DNA from: JANFXS01 sp022791155
GTDB taxonomy: Bacteria; Bacillota; Clostridia; Lachnospirales; Anaerotignaceae
Reading direction: 5' to 3'
DNA length: 29,982 bases
Assembly (NCBI GenBank): GCA_949743895.1
Contig: CATJUX010000077.1
Coordinates: 1-29,982, forward strand
Both the position numbers and the translations under genes were made by a program. Positions 1 through 7,150 of this stretch are shown here, one piece after another. The notes below the pieces were generated by a model. The model did not search any database and was not told the origin of the DNA. It worked only from the letters and a program-made list of their open reading frames with translations. Numbering within the stretch: position 1 is the first letter of the stretch; the number at the start of each line of letters is the position of its first letter.

Positions 1-172
1 CGTTCGGCCTTCGCAACTATGAGATGTGCGAACCGCGTGAGAGTCGCGGCGCGCAACGAAGTGGAGCGTTTCCCGAAGGGAAATTCGAGAGCTTGCTGTA
101 GCCCTCCCACGGTCTTAAATGCCATTTGGAAAGCTAAAATTGACCAGATAATAACTACAAATAACGAAATTT
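1..172 (+). repeat. Mosaic intergenic repeat, copy A
   Basis: Bases 1-26 are identical to 8616-8641. Bases 102-172 (71 bases) are identical to the reverse complement of 8731-8801. In between, 27-100 is a GC-richer module with a hairpin (ccgcg/cgcgg) and the motif tttcccgaagggaaattcga, which recurs near 8863-8882. In copy B the two shared blocks are joined directly, so the middle module is an insertion or an alternative. The copy may extend left of the window. The ORF that crosses it (19-213) is not believed. Identity was judged by eye. Confidence 0.9.
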
Positions 173-300
173 CAAAACCTATACATTTTGGCGGAAACAA
201 AATATCAGCTTAATCTTTATAACCTAACGAGCCCTTCATTTTTCCACAAATCAAGAACTCTAATAATTATCTGAAAAAAGTGCAGCAAAACAACAGGAAA

Positions 301-326
301 GCAGAAATTTAGCAAACAGTTTCTGC
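301..326 (-). terminator. Possible terminator after rlmD
   Basis: An inverted repeat, gcagaaa (301-307) and tttctgc (320-326), lies directly after the rlmD stop codon. On the minus strand it is followed by T-rich but interrupted sequence. The stem is only 7 bp, so this is a weak call. Confidence 0.4.
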
Positions 327-327
327 A

Positions 328-1689
328 TCATCTTCCAGCTTTCAACAATAAACAAACCGTCTCCACATGAACAGTCCTTCCATACTGATTACACAGTTTG
401 ATTCTTTCAGCTTTATATCCATTTTCCTGAAAAACTGACAAATCTCTCGCCAAAGATGAGGGTTTGCATGAAACATAGACAATTTTATCTGCCCCAAAAT
501 TTATAATCTTTTCAATGGCTTTTGGATGTATTCCCTCTCTTGGAGGATCAACAATGATTATATCCGGCTTTTCATGCAGTTCATCAACTTTTTTCAGAAC
601 ATCGCCATGAATGAATTCACAATTGTTGATGTTATTCAGTTTGGCATTTTCTTTTGCGGCGTTGACAGCATCTTCAACAATCTCAATTCCAACAACTTTT
701 TTGCTGTTCCCGGCAACAATCTGGCTGATTGTGCCTGTTCCACAGTATAGGTCAAAAACAACGCTGTTTTTTGAATCTCCAACATACTCTTTGACAATTG
801 AATAAAGCTTTTCAGCGCCTTTTGTGTTCGTCTGAAAAAAAGAAAATGCGGTTATCTTAAACTTCAACCCAAACAGCCTGTCTGTCAAATAGTCATTTCC
901 AAAAACAACTTTTGTGCTGTCGCTTTTGACAACATCTGCCACGCCATCATTTATTGTATGAAGTATGCCGCATATTTTGCCATCTAATTCAGTTTTTAGC
1001 ATATTTTCAGCAAACTCATCAACCGAAAAAGTGATGTTTCCGCTTGTAACAATGTTCAACAATATTTCACCTGTGTATGCACCTTTTCTCACAACCAGAT
1101 GCCTCAAAACACCCTCATGCCTCGATTTGTGATAAAAAGGGACATTTTTTTCAGAGAAAAAGCTAAGAGTTTTTTCAATAATTTTTATATAATCATTGTC
1201 AATTATGTTGCAGTCTTTGAGAGTGACAACTTCATAAAAACTGTTTCTTTTTCTCATTCCCAGAGCAAGCTGGCCGCCCTTTTCCTCATCTCCAAAAGAA
1301 AATTCACATTTATTTCTATATCCATTGGCTGGCGAAACTTCAATGCCATCAAATTTGAAGTCTTTTATGCTGGCTTCAGCAAGCAAATTCAAAACTTGTT
1401 CAGTTTTAATTTCATTTTCTTTTTCAATTGTTATGTTTTGATATGAACAACCGCCGCATGCACCAAAATGATTGCACTCTGGTTCAATTTCATAAGGCGC
1501 TTTTGCCAAAACCTCCACAAGACCAGCTTCAATGCGCCCCTCTCTTTTTTTTGAGATTCGCGCTCTCACATTTTGCCCTGGAAGCGTGTTTTTGACAATT
1601 GTTTTATACCCCTCAAAAATTCCAATGCCTTTGTTTGGAAAATATAATTTTTCAATTTTTACTTCTATAATTTCATTTCTTTTAGCCAT
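328..1689 (-). CDS. rlmD: 23S rRNA (uracil-5-)-methyltransferase, RlmD/RumA type
   Basis: This is an S-adenosylmethionine-dependent enzyme of the TrmA/RlmC/RlmD family that makes 5-methyluridine, most likely in 23S rRNA. The 453 residues show an N-terminal TRAM-like domain (about 1-62) and iron-sulphur cysteines in the pattern C72-x5-C78-x2-C81, with C160 as likely fourth ligand. The SAM-binding FDLYCGTGT is at 312-320, the DPPREG loop at 381-386, the nucleophile is Cys408 in SCKP, and the likely general base is Glu443 in HVETV. Length is normal for the family. The start is ATG 1689 with GGGAGG upstream. It is divergent from the S1-domain gene. In Firmicutes one such enzyme can modify two sites (RlmCD), so the exact uridine is uncertain. 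Confidence 0.9.
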   Translation of the reverse strand: MAKRNEIIEVKIEKLYFPNKGIGIFEGYKTIVKNTLPGQNVRARISKKREGRIEAGLVEVLAKAPYEIEPECNHFGACGGCSYQNITIEKENEIKTEQVLNLLAEASIKDFKFDGIEVSPANGYRNKCEFSFGDEEKGGQLALGMRKRNSFYEVVTLKDCNIIDNDYIKIIEKTLSFFSEKNVPFYHKSRHEGVLRHLVVRKGAYTGEILLNIVTSGNITFSVDEFAENMLKTELDGKICGILHTINDGVADVVKSDSTKVVFGNDYLTDRLFGLKFKITAFSFFQTNTKGAEKLYSIVKEYVGDSKNSVVFDLYCGTGTISQIVAGNSKKVVGIEIVEDAVNAAKENAKLNNINNCEFIHGDVLKKVDELHEKPDIIIVDPPREGIHPKAIEKIINFGADKIVYVSCKPSSLARDLSVFQENGYKAERIKLCNQYGRTVHVETVCLLLKAGR

Positions 1690-1708
1690 TTTTTCCTCCC
1701 AAAACTAA

Positions 1709-1737
1709 TTGTAATTAATTTACATGTGTGATATAAT
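1709..1737 (+). promoter_or_regulatory. Promoter of the S1-domain gene
   Basis: TTGTAA (1709-1714) and TATAAT (1732-1737) are separated by exactly 17 bases. The predicted transcript starts near 1744, leaving a leader of about 145 nt before the ATG at 1889. Confidence 0.7.
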
Positions 1738-1751
1738 CAATATGTTAGAAA

Positions 1752-1855
1752 TTTTCGGGAACAAGTTCAAACTTGGTCTATAAACTTTCCCGAACATGAC
1801 AAAATCAAAGGCCGCTAAAAATTGGCACATTTGATTTTCGGGTTTCACTTTTTTC
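1752..1855 (+). promoter_or_regulatory. Structured leader with alternative hairpins (possible attenuator)
   Basis: ttcgggaa (1754-1761) pairs perfectly with ttcccgaa (1787-1794). The cccgaa part (1789-1794) can instead pair with ttcggg (1837-1842), next to a second perfect stem, aaaatcaaa (1801-1809) with tttgatttt (1830-1838). These two folds exclude each other in part. The downstream stem is followed by a T run at 1849-1854, like a weak terminator. A small hairpin (caagt/acttg, 1762-1775) lies inside the first stem. I do not recognise a known riboswitch class. Confidence 0.5.
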
Positions 1856-1888
1856 AAATATAAAAATAATTTAGGAGTGTATTTTTTA

Positions 1889-2323
1889 ATGTTAGAACAC
1901 ACAGTAGGAAGTATTGTTGAAGGCAAAGTAATCAAAATAACACCTTTTGGCGCAATTGTTGCACTTGACGGCGGAGGGCAGGGGCTTGTTCACATCTCCC
2001 AAATCGCCAATAATTTTGTTCAGGATATAAATGAATATCTCAAAGTTAATGACAATGTAAAAGTTAAAATCCTTTCAATTGATTCTGAAACAAACCGTAT
2101 TTCACTTTCGATTCGCGCCGCGCTTCCGAAACCCGAAAAAACAGAAAGGCCACCTCGCAGCCAAAACTTCAAGCCGCGTGACACAAAACCCAATTTTGAT
2201 AAAAATTCTGAAAGTTCACCATCTCAAAACCCTGTGAATGATTTTGAGGAAAAAATGAAAGAATTTCTCAAACAGTCTAATGACAAAATGGCAAGTTTGA
2301 ATAAGCGTGCAAACAAAAGATAA
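1889..2323 (+). CDS. Small S1 RNA-binding domain protein
   Basis: This 144-residue protein starts with one S1 domain (about residues 5-76: VGSIVEGKV, FGAIV, GLVHIS, ISLSIRAA), the OB fold that binds RNA in ribosomal protein S1 and polynucleotide phosphorylase. Residues 78-144 are a low-complexity tail rich in Pro, Lys, Ser, Asn and Glu, probably disordered. The layout resembles the Firmicutes YabR/YugI (general stress protein 13) group, but I cannot assign an ortholog. ATG 1889 is preferred over the in-frame GTG at 1877, because AGGAG at 1873-1877 is correctly spaced for 1889 and overlaps 1877. It has its own promoter, a structured leader and a strong terminator, so it is probably monocistronic. 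Confidence 0.85.
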   Translation: MLEHTVGSIVEGKVIKITPFGAIVALDGGGQGLVHISQIANNFVQDINEYLKVNDNVKVKILSIDSETNRISLSIRAALPKPEKTERPPRSQNFKPRDTKPNFDKNSESSPSQNPVNDFEEKMKEFLKQSNDKMASLNKRANKR

Positions 2324-2408
2324 CATCTAACTTTCAAAACATAAAGCGCGCAATGATTTTTTACAAGCAGTGGCTTTGTGCCAGCTATGTATAAACTTTC
2401 AAAATTTT

Positions 2409-2453
2409 AGGCTGTCAGAATGTAAAAAGCAAGTCATTCTGACAGCCTTTTTG
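2409..2453 (+). terminator. Rho-independent terminator of the S1-domain gene
   Basis: A perfect 14-bp stem, 2409-2422 (aggctgtcagaatg) with 2435-2448, has a 12-nt loop and is followed by a T run. It lies 86 bases after the stop codon. Confidence 0.9.
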
Positions 2454-2946
2454 TGTTGTTTTCAGCTGCAATTGCCACAAACAAACCAGCAGCAATAAAG
2501 CCATTTCCGTTTCATTCAGTTGACAACTGAAAGCACAAGACAAACAATAGTGGCTTAATTTTCCAACTCCACAGAGAATTTTTTTGCTGTTCAATTCACA
2601 AACACACTGCTTTGCTATCAGACAAAATAATGTTTGCAACAAATAAGAACAAAAGAATTTTTCATTGCAGAGCGCCACGCCATTGCCAACTGAAGACAGG
2701 ATTGTTTTTGCACAAAATTCATTTGTTTGAAACATCATCTTTATTCTTCAAACAAGTCCTTCTGTCTTTTGTTAACACAAACAGCCATTCTGTCTTCAAA
2801 AAGCTGTCGCATATGCTTGTCCCAATTCAGAACCTATAAATTCATTTGTTCATTTTCAACGCATGGCAATGAAAGTGAAATTGAAAATGTGCCATGCAAT
2901 GTCAAGCTCTTTTGACAACTCCAAATGATTTTCATTGCTGTCAATG
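2454..2946. other. Non-coding stretch between convergent genes, rich in inverted repeats
   Basis: No convincing gene is seen. The ORFs here lack ribosome binding sites and recognisable domains. Near the rsfS end there are several overlapping perfect inverted repeats: 2851-2859 with 2881-2889, 2861-2868 with 2890-2897, 2866-2874 with 2930-2938, and 2900-2905 with 2912-2917. None is followed by a clean T run on the minus strand. They may form the 3' end of the rsfS operon transcript or a small RNA. Confidence 0.5.
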
Positions 2947-3285
2947 TTAAAGCTCTTTTGCATCGCTCCAAACCCTGTCCAAACTATAAAAATCACGTTC
3001 TTCTTTATTGAACAAGTGGATTATGACATTGCCAAAATCAAGCAAAATCCATGCCCCGCCTTGATAGCCCTCTGAATGATGAAGTTTGAAGCCGGCTTTG
3101 AAAAGCTTTTCTTCAACGCCATCAGCCATTGCTCTAAGCTGATTTATGTTGTTTCCGCTGGCAATGACAAAATAATCCGTTATATTTGATATGCCATTCA
3201 AATCCAATATTTTTATATCCTCTGCCTTTTTGTCTTCCAGCGCCTCCTGAGCTATCATAGCCGCATCATAAAAACTTTTTTCCAT
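2947..3285 (-). CDS. rsfS: Ribosomal silencing factor RsfS (YbeB/Iojap family)
   Basis: RsfS binds ribosomal protein L14 (uL14) on the large subunit and blocks subunit joining, lowering translation in starvation. The 112 residues carry the family pattern: AEDIKILDL, SNITDYFVIASG, HSEGYQGGAWILLDFGNVIIHLF and FYSLDRVW. Start ATG 3285 has GGGGAGG upstream; longer in-frame starts run back through yqeK and are not needed. It lies 1 base after the yqeK stop, so the two are probably translationally coupled. It is the last gene of yhbY-nadD-yqeK-rsfS, a common Firmicutes order. Confidence 0.95.
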   Translation of the reverse strand: MEKSFYDAAMIAQEALEDKKAEDIKILDLNGISNITDYFVIASGNNINQLRAMADGVEEKLFKAGFKLHHSEGYQGGAWILLDFGNVIIHLFNKEERDFYSLDRVWSDAKEL

Positions 3286-3286
3286 A

Positions 3287-3859
3287 TTATTCCTCCCCAT
3301 TTTTATAATATTCCAATGCTTCAAGCGACAATGGGTGCAAAACCCGGCCGCGTTCCCTGACATATTCAACTGTTTGGCAGATTGCCATTTTCATGGCGGC
3401 GTCAATGTTTTCAAAACACATTTGCCGAACTTCATTCAACCCCTTAAAGTCTTTTCTGTTAGGCTCAATATAGTCAGCCAAAAAAATGATTTTTTCAATC
3501 AGCGTCATGTTCTTTCTTCCTGTGGTGTGATATTTTATGGCATTCAGAATTTCATCATCATCAACACCATATTCTCTTTTGGCCACTTCAGCGCCCAAAA
3601 AAGGGTGTGTCAAATCAATTGAGCTCAACATAATCTCATCAACAGGAACATGAAATTCTTTGCAAAATCGCCTTTTCATGTCTGCGGGATAGTCTTTGAC
3701 ACAGTCGTGCAGAAGCGCCGCTGCATGAACCTTTTTTTTGTCAGCGCCATAAAAATCTGCCATTTTAAGCGCTGTTTTAACAACTCCCATTGTGTGTATA
3801 TATCTTTCAAGAGACAATGCAGACTGAAGTTTTCTTTCAATTGTGACAAAATCAAGCAT
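3287..3859 (-). CDS. yqeK: HD-domain phosphohydrolase YqeK
   Basis: YqeK is a metal-dependent HD-domain enzyme. Family members hydrolyse diadenosine tetraphosphate symmetrically to ADP. In the 190 residues the likely metal ligands are His22, His51-Asp52 (LLHDCVKD), His85, His111 (KYHTTG) and Asp129 (FLADYIEPNR). Start ATG 3859 has AAGGAA upstream. It lies 16 bases after nadD and 1 base before rsfS. The nadD-yqeK pair is conserved widely in Firmicutes, which supports the call. Confidence 0.95.
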   Translation of the reverse strand: MLDFVTIERKLQSALSLERYIHTMGVVKTALKMADFYGADKKKVHAAALLHDCVKDYPADMKRRFCKEFHVPVDEIMLSSIDLTHPFLGAEVAKREYGVDDDEILNAIKYHTTGRKNMTLIEKIIFLADYIEPNRKDFKGLNEVRQMCFENIDAAMKMAICQTVEYVRERGRVLHPLSLEALEYYKNGEE

Positions 3860-3875
3860 GTTTTACATTCCTTTT

Positions 3876-4505
3876 TCATTTTTTATATAGTTTGTTTACC
3901 AAAATATACTCTTCAACTTTCTTTGGCACAAAACCGCTTATAGACTTCCCCTCTCTCACAAGCTGACGTATCTCTGATGAGGAAATGTCAATTGGCGGCA
4001 GCTCTATATATTCAATTCTTCCGCTGAGATTTGTTTCAATATAGTGTATGTCGCTCAAAAGAGAACTCTTGTTATATCCGGGGCGGCCAACAACTATAAA
4101 ATCGCATATTTCAAGCAGCTTTTTATAATTCTTCCATGTTGTGATATAGTGCAGTGCGTCTGCTCCTGTGACAAACTTAAATTCGACATCGTCAAGCATT
4201 GCTTTTAATTCAATTATGGTGTCCACAGTGTATGTTGTTCCGTCACGGTCAATTTCAATTGAGCTGACTTCCATGTTGTCACATTCCGTTGCAAGCTTTG
4301 TCATTTCAAGCCTGTCATGCGGTGATGAAACTTCAAACAGATCTTTGTGCGGCGGCCTTCCAGAGGGTATAAACAGTATTTTGTCAACGCCAGTTTTTTC
4401 CAAAACACCTTTGGCCACTGCCATGTGTCCGTTGTGAATTGGATCAAACGTTCCTCCCAAAACAGCAAATTTTTTTACATTTTTTAAGCAGTCTAAATCG
4501 GCCAT
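3876..4505 (-). CDS. nadD: Nicotinate-nucleotide adenylyltransferase
   Basis: NadD joins nicotinate mononucleotide and ATP to form deamido-NAD in NAD synthesis. The nucleotide-binding motif GGTFDPIHNGH is at residues 17-27 and ISSSEIR at 174-180; both are diagnostic. ATG 4505 gives 209 residues and has AGGAGG at good spacing; an upstream in-frame start at 4532 has no better site. The 12 residues before the first strand are somewhat longer than usual. It follows yhbY by 48 bases in the same operon. Confidence 0.95.
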   Translation of the reverse strand: MADLDCLKNVKKFAVLGGTFDPIHNGHMAVAKGVLEKTGVDKILFIPSGRPPHKDLFEVSSPHDRLEMTKLATECDNMEVSSIEIDRDGTTYTVDTIIELKAMLDDVEFKFVTGADALHYITTWKNYKKLLEICDFIVVGRPGYNKSSLLSDIHYIETNLSGRIEYIELPPIDISSSEIRQLVREGKSISGFVPKKVEEYILVNKLYKK

Positions 4506-4553
4506 GTCAGTCCTCCTGATATAAAAATTCATTCAGATTGCAGCAAAGGCCGT

Positions 4554-4844
4554 TCACTTTGGAAGCTCTATTGCTGGCTTTTTGGATTTTCTATATAAAA
4601 CAAATTTGTTTCCTATAACTTGAACAACTTCTGAATGCGTTCTTTCAGCAATTGTTTGTGCAGCTTGTCTGGCGTCAATCATGTTGTTGTCAAGAACATT
4701 GATTTTCACAAGTTCCCTTGCCTCCAAAGCCTGATTCACACTTTCTGTCATATCAGGCGTTATTCCATTTTTTCCAACATTGAAAATTGCATTTATACTG
4801 TTTGCCAAACTTCTTAAATGAGCTCTTTGTTTGCTTGTAAGCAT
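4554..4844 (-). CDS. yhbY: CRM-domain RNA-binding protein YhbY
   Basis: YhbY is a single-domain CRM protein that associates with pre-50S ribosomal particles. Its 96 residues match the usual length. It opens with LTSKQRAHLRSLA and carries the GKNG loop (24-27, the CRM GxxG motif), followed by ALEARELVKINVL and VVQVIGNKFVLYR. Start ATG 4844 has GGGAGA upstream. It is the first gene of the operon. The GTPase gene obg, often found just upstream in Firmicutes, is absent here. Confidence 0.95.
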   Translation of the reverse strand: MLTSKQRAHLRSLANSINAIFNVGKNGITPDMTESVNQALEARELVKINVLDNNMIDARQAAQTIAERTHSEVVQVIGNKFVLYRKSKKPAIELPK

Positions 4845-5110
4845 TTTTATCTCCCTTAAATCGTAAATGTGTGTTCAACAGCAACTGCTTTCAGTTTGCA
4901 CATCGCAACAAAATTTTTTGTTCTTCAACGCTCCAAACATTTGGTTTGATGCAAATCGTGCCGCTTGTGCTTGTTTGCTCAATTTTTCCAAATTTTTCTG
5001 AGATAACATTCATAAACAGCCAAAGACAGGCTAAATATATTTGCATAGCTATTATACTTCCCGACACATATTAATGCTATCTCCAAAACCGAAAGCAATA
5101 AAAACTAAAA
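4845..5110 (-). promoter_or_regulatory. Upstream region of yhbY with a possible distant promoter
   Basis: No gene is seen between yhbY and the yajC terminator. On the minus strand there is a perfect TATAAT at 5056-5051 but no good -35 box at normal spacing. If it is used, the leader before yhbY would be about 200 nt. No other convincing promoter is visible. Confidence 0.35.
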
Positions 5111-5141
5111 TCAATACCACCAGTTTGGCCGGTGGTATTGA
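5111..5141 (-). terminator. Rho-independent terminator of yajC
   Basis: A perfect 11-bp stem, tcaataccacc (5111-5121) with ggtggtattga (5131-5141), has a 9-nt loop. On the minus strand it is followed by TTTTAGTTTTTATT. It lies 9 bases after the yajC stop. Confidence 0.9.
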
Positions 5142-5150
5142 TCAATTCAA

Positions 5151-5609
5151 TCATTTTTTCTCTAAAGACAGATTGTCAGCTTCTGACTCTTCTTTCTTTT
5201 TGCCTCCAAAAAGTGATTTTTTTTCTGGAACAGGTTCTTCATCAGCCTTGTTTGAAAGGTTTGGTTCTTTTTTGGCATAAACCTCCTGTTTGATCACAGG
5301 GATTCTCACACCCCTGTTTGTGCCAAATTCAATGATATAGCACTCTGCTGTGATGTCCACAACAGTTCCGAACATGCCGTTGGCAAGAAGCACGGGATCG
5401 CCAGTTTTTATGGCATCTCTCATTTTTTGCATTTCGGCGTTCTTTTTTCTTTGTGGTTTGATTGAAAAGAAATACATCACACCAAAAATAACAACACAGT
5501 ATAGAAGTATCATAACTATTGGGTTCATTCCTCCAGAAGGCGCCTGACCTCCGCCAGCCGAACCGCCAGAACCATCTACAACTGTTGACAACAAAGCTAT
5601 GTTCATCAT
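5151..5609 (-). CDS. yajC: Preprotein translocase subunit YajC
   Basis: YajC is a small accessory protein of the Sec translocon with one membrane span. The 152 residues show a Gly-rich N-terminus, one span at about 31-50 (NPIVMILLYCVVIFGVMYFF), then IKPQRKKNAEMQKM, GDPVLLANGMFGTVVDI and a charged, probably disordered tail. The tail makes it longer than the usual 85-110 residues. Starts at 5609 and 5606 (ATG ATG) are both possible after AAGGAGAG. A longer ORF back to 5693 would overlap the promoter region and is rejected. It has its own promoter and terminator although it follows tgt; YajC next to Tgt is a classic arrangement. Confidence 0.92.
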   Translation of the reverse strand: MMNIALLSTVVDGSGGSAGGGQAPSGGMNPIVMILLYCVVIFGVMYFFSIKPQRKKNAEMQKMRDAIKTGDPVLLANGMFGTVVDITAECYIIEFGTNRGVRIPVIKQEVYAKKEPNLSNKADEEPVPEKKSLFGGKKKEESEADNLSLEKK

Positions 5610-5696
5610 TTTCTCTCCTTTAATATGGTTGATTAAACACAATTGTATAACTGAATATACGGCGTTTCTCACCGTTTGTTTGAAACATACCATATA

Positions 5697-5725
5697 ATTA
5701 TATAAAATATATCTTTTTCAGTCAA
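5697..5725 (-). promoter_or_regulatory. Promoter of yajC
   Basis: On the minus strand TTGACT (5725-5720) and a perfect TATAAT (5702-5697) are 17 bases apart. It starts 8 bases after the tgt stop codon and predicts an 80-nt leader. Confidence 0.8.
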
Positions 5726-5732
5726 TACTTAC

Positions 5733-6896
5733 TTAACGGCGTCTTTTCTTATTTTGTGGTTTGCCTTCAACCCCTCTTTTAAGTTCCTCAAGTTTGTTCT
5801 TTTTATATTGCGGGAAACGTTCTTCATCAAGCGCCAAACGTATTTCCTCCATCAATGTGTTAAAAAAGTGTAAATTGTGAAGCACACAAAACCGCATTGC
5901 AAGCATTTCTTTCGCCTTAAACAAATGTCTTATATAAGCCCTTGAATATCTTTGGCACACCGGGCAGCTGCAAGTGTCATCAATTGGCGCGTCATCCAGT
6001 TCAAAACAGGCGTTAAGCAAATTTATTTTTCCGTAATTTGTGTATACATGTGCGTGCCGGCCATTTCTTGCTGGCAAAACACAGTCAAAAAAGTCAATTC
6101 CTCTTTCAACGGATTCCAGTATATTTTCAGGCGTTCCAACTCCCATCAAATATGTGGGCTTGTTTTGAGGAAGAAATGGAACGGTTTCCTCTATGATGTG
6201 ATACATTTGTTCATGAGTCTCTCCAACAGCCAGTCCGCCTATGGCATAGCCATCAAGCTCGAGCTCAGATATTATTTTGGCATGTTCTTTTCTTATATCA
6301 TCAAATATAGCCCCCTGATTTATTCCAAAAAGCATTTGTTTTTTGTTTATTGTGTCATCAAGGCCATTGAGCCTGTCAATTTCGTTTTTGCTTCTCACAA
6401 GCCACCTTGTTGTTCGTGCGACAGAGTCGGCAACATATTTCCTGTCAGCCATTGCTGGCGCGCATTCGTCAAAAGCCATGGCTATTGTTGAAGCCAAGTT
6501 TGACTGAATCCTCATGCTTTCCTCAGGCCCCATAAATATCTTTCTTCCATCAACATGTGAAGAAAAATATACGCCTTCTTCCTTTATTTTTCTAAGTGAT
6601 GACAAAGAAAAAACTTGAAAACCTCCTGAATCTGTGAGGATTGGTTTGTTCCATGACATGAACTTGTGAAGCCCGCCCAATTGTTTTATAACTTCATCGC
6701 CGGGCCTCACATGAAGGTGATATGTGTTGGAAAGTTCCACCTGACATTTTATGTTTTCCAAATCCTCTGTGCTCAAAGCCCCTTTTATTGCAGCTGCTGT
6801 TCCCACATTCATGAAAACGGGGGTTTGTATTGTTCCATGCGGCGTTTCAAATTCTCCTCTTTTTGCAAGCCCGCAAGTTTTTAATAATGTATACAT
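5733..6896 (-). CDS. tgt: tRNA-guanine transglycosylase (queuine tRNA-ribosyltransferase)
   Basis: Tgt exchanges the wobble guanine of Tyr, His, Asn and Asp tRNAs for preQ1, a step of queuosine synthesis. In the 387 residues, Asp89 lies in TDSGGFQVFS, the likely nucleophile is Asp271 in DCVLPARNGRH, and the zinc site is C309, C311, C314 and H340. The substrate-pocket segments GINQGAI and GYAIGGLAVGE are intact. Start ATG 6896 has AAGGAG; the longer ORF to 6929 lacks support. Length is normal for the bacterial enzyme. No preQ1 biosynthesis genes are in the window. It is followed closely by yajC. Confidence 0.97.
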   Translation of the reverse strand: MYTLLKTCGLAKRGEFETPHGTIQTPVFMNVGTAAAIKGALSTEDLENIKCQVELSNTYHLHVRPGDEVIKQLGGLHKFMSWNKPILTDSGGFQVFSLSSLRKIKEEGVYFSSHVDGRKIFMGPEESMRIQSNLASTIAMAFDECAPAMADRKYVADSVARTTRWLVRSKNEIDRLNGLDDTINKKQMLFGINQGAIFDDIRKEHAKIISELELDGYAIGGLAVGETHEQMYHIIEETVPFLPQNKPTYLMGVGTPENILESVERGIDFFDCVLPARNGRHAHVYTNYGKINLLNACFELDDAPIDDTCSCPVCQRYSRAYIRHLFKAKEMLAMRFCVLHNLHFFNTLMEEIRLALDEERFPQYKKNKLEELKRGVEGKPQNKKRRR

Positions 6897-7111
6897 GTCT
6901 ATCTCCTTTGAAATATTTATATAAACCAATCAGCTTCAAATGCACGTGTTTCGTTTCAGAAAAATTTTTGTTGTGGCCTAACATGAAGCTTTTGCTTTTT
7001 TCAAATTGCTTCACAAAAAACCGAATTCAAAATTTGATGCCAAACACAACTAATATTACATTAAAAATTCACAAAGTACAAGTTTTTAAAACATTGAGGC
7101 AAAATTTATGT

Positions 7112-7117
7112 TATAAT
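7112..7117 (+). promoter_or_regulatory. Extended -10 promoter for the THUMP methyltransferase
   Basis: TGTTATAAT gives an extended -10 element (TG-N-TATAAT). No good -35 box is at 16-18 bases. The predicted leader is about 27 nt. No clear promoter for the divergent tgt gene is visible in 6897-7110. Confidence 0.5.
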
Positions 7118-7150
7118 TGTTATACTTTAATACGAAATGGAGAAATATGT

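Noticed and set aside
19..213. ORF across repeat copy A
   Set aside because: It lies in the mosaic repeat, and the ORFs across copies B and C share only the core-derived peptide; no start site is supported.
2415..2738. Minus-strand Cys-rich ORF of 107 residues in the gap after the S1-domain gene
   Set aside because: No ribosome binding site, no domain, and it runs through the S1-gene terminator hairpin; composition does not resemble neighbouring proteins.
5952..6491. Plus-strand ORF of 179 residues inside tgt
   Set aside because: Shadow of tgt in another frame; the minus-strand protein has all family motifs.
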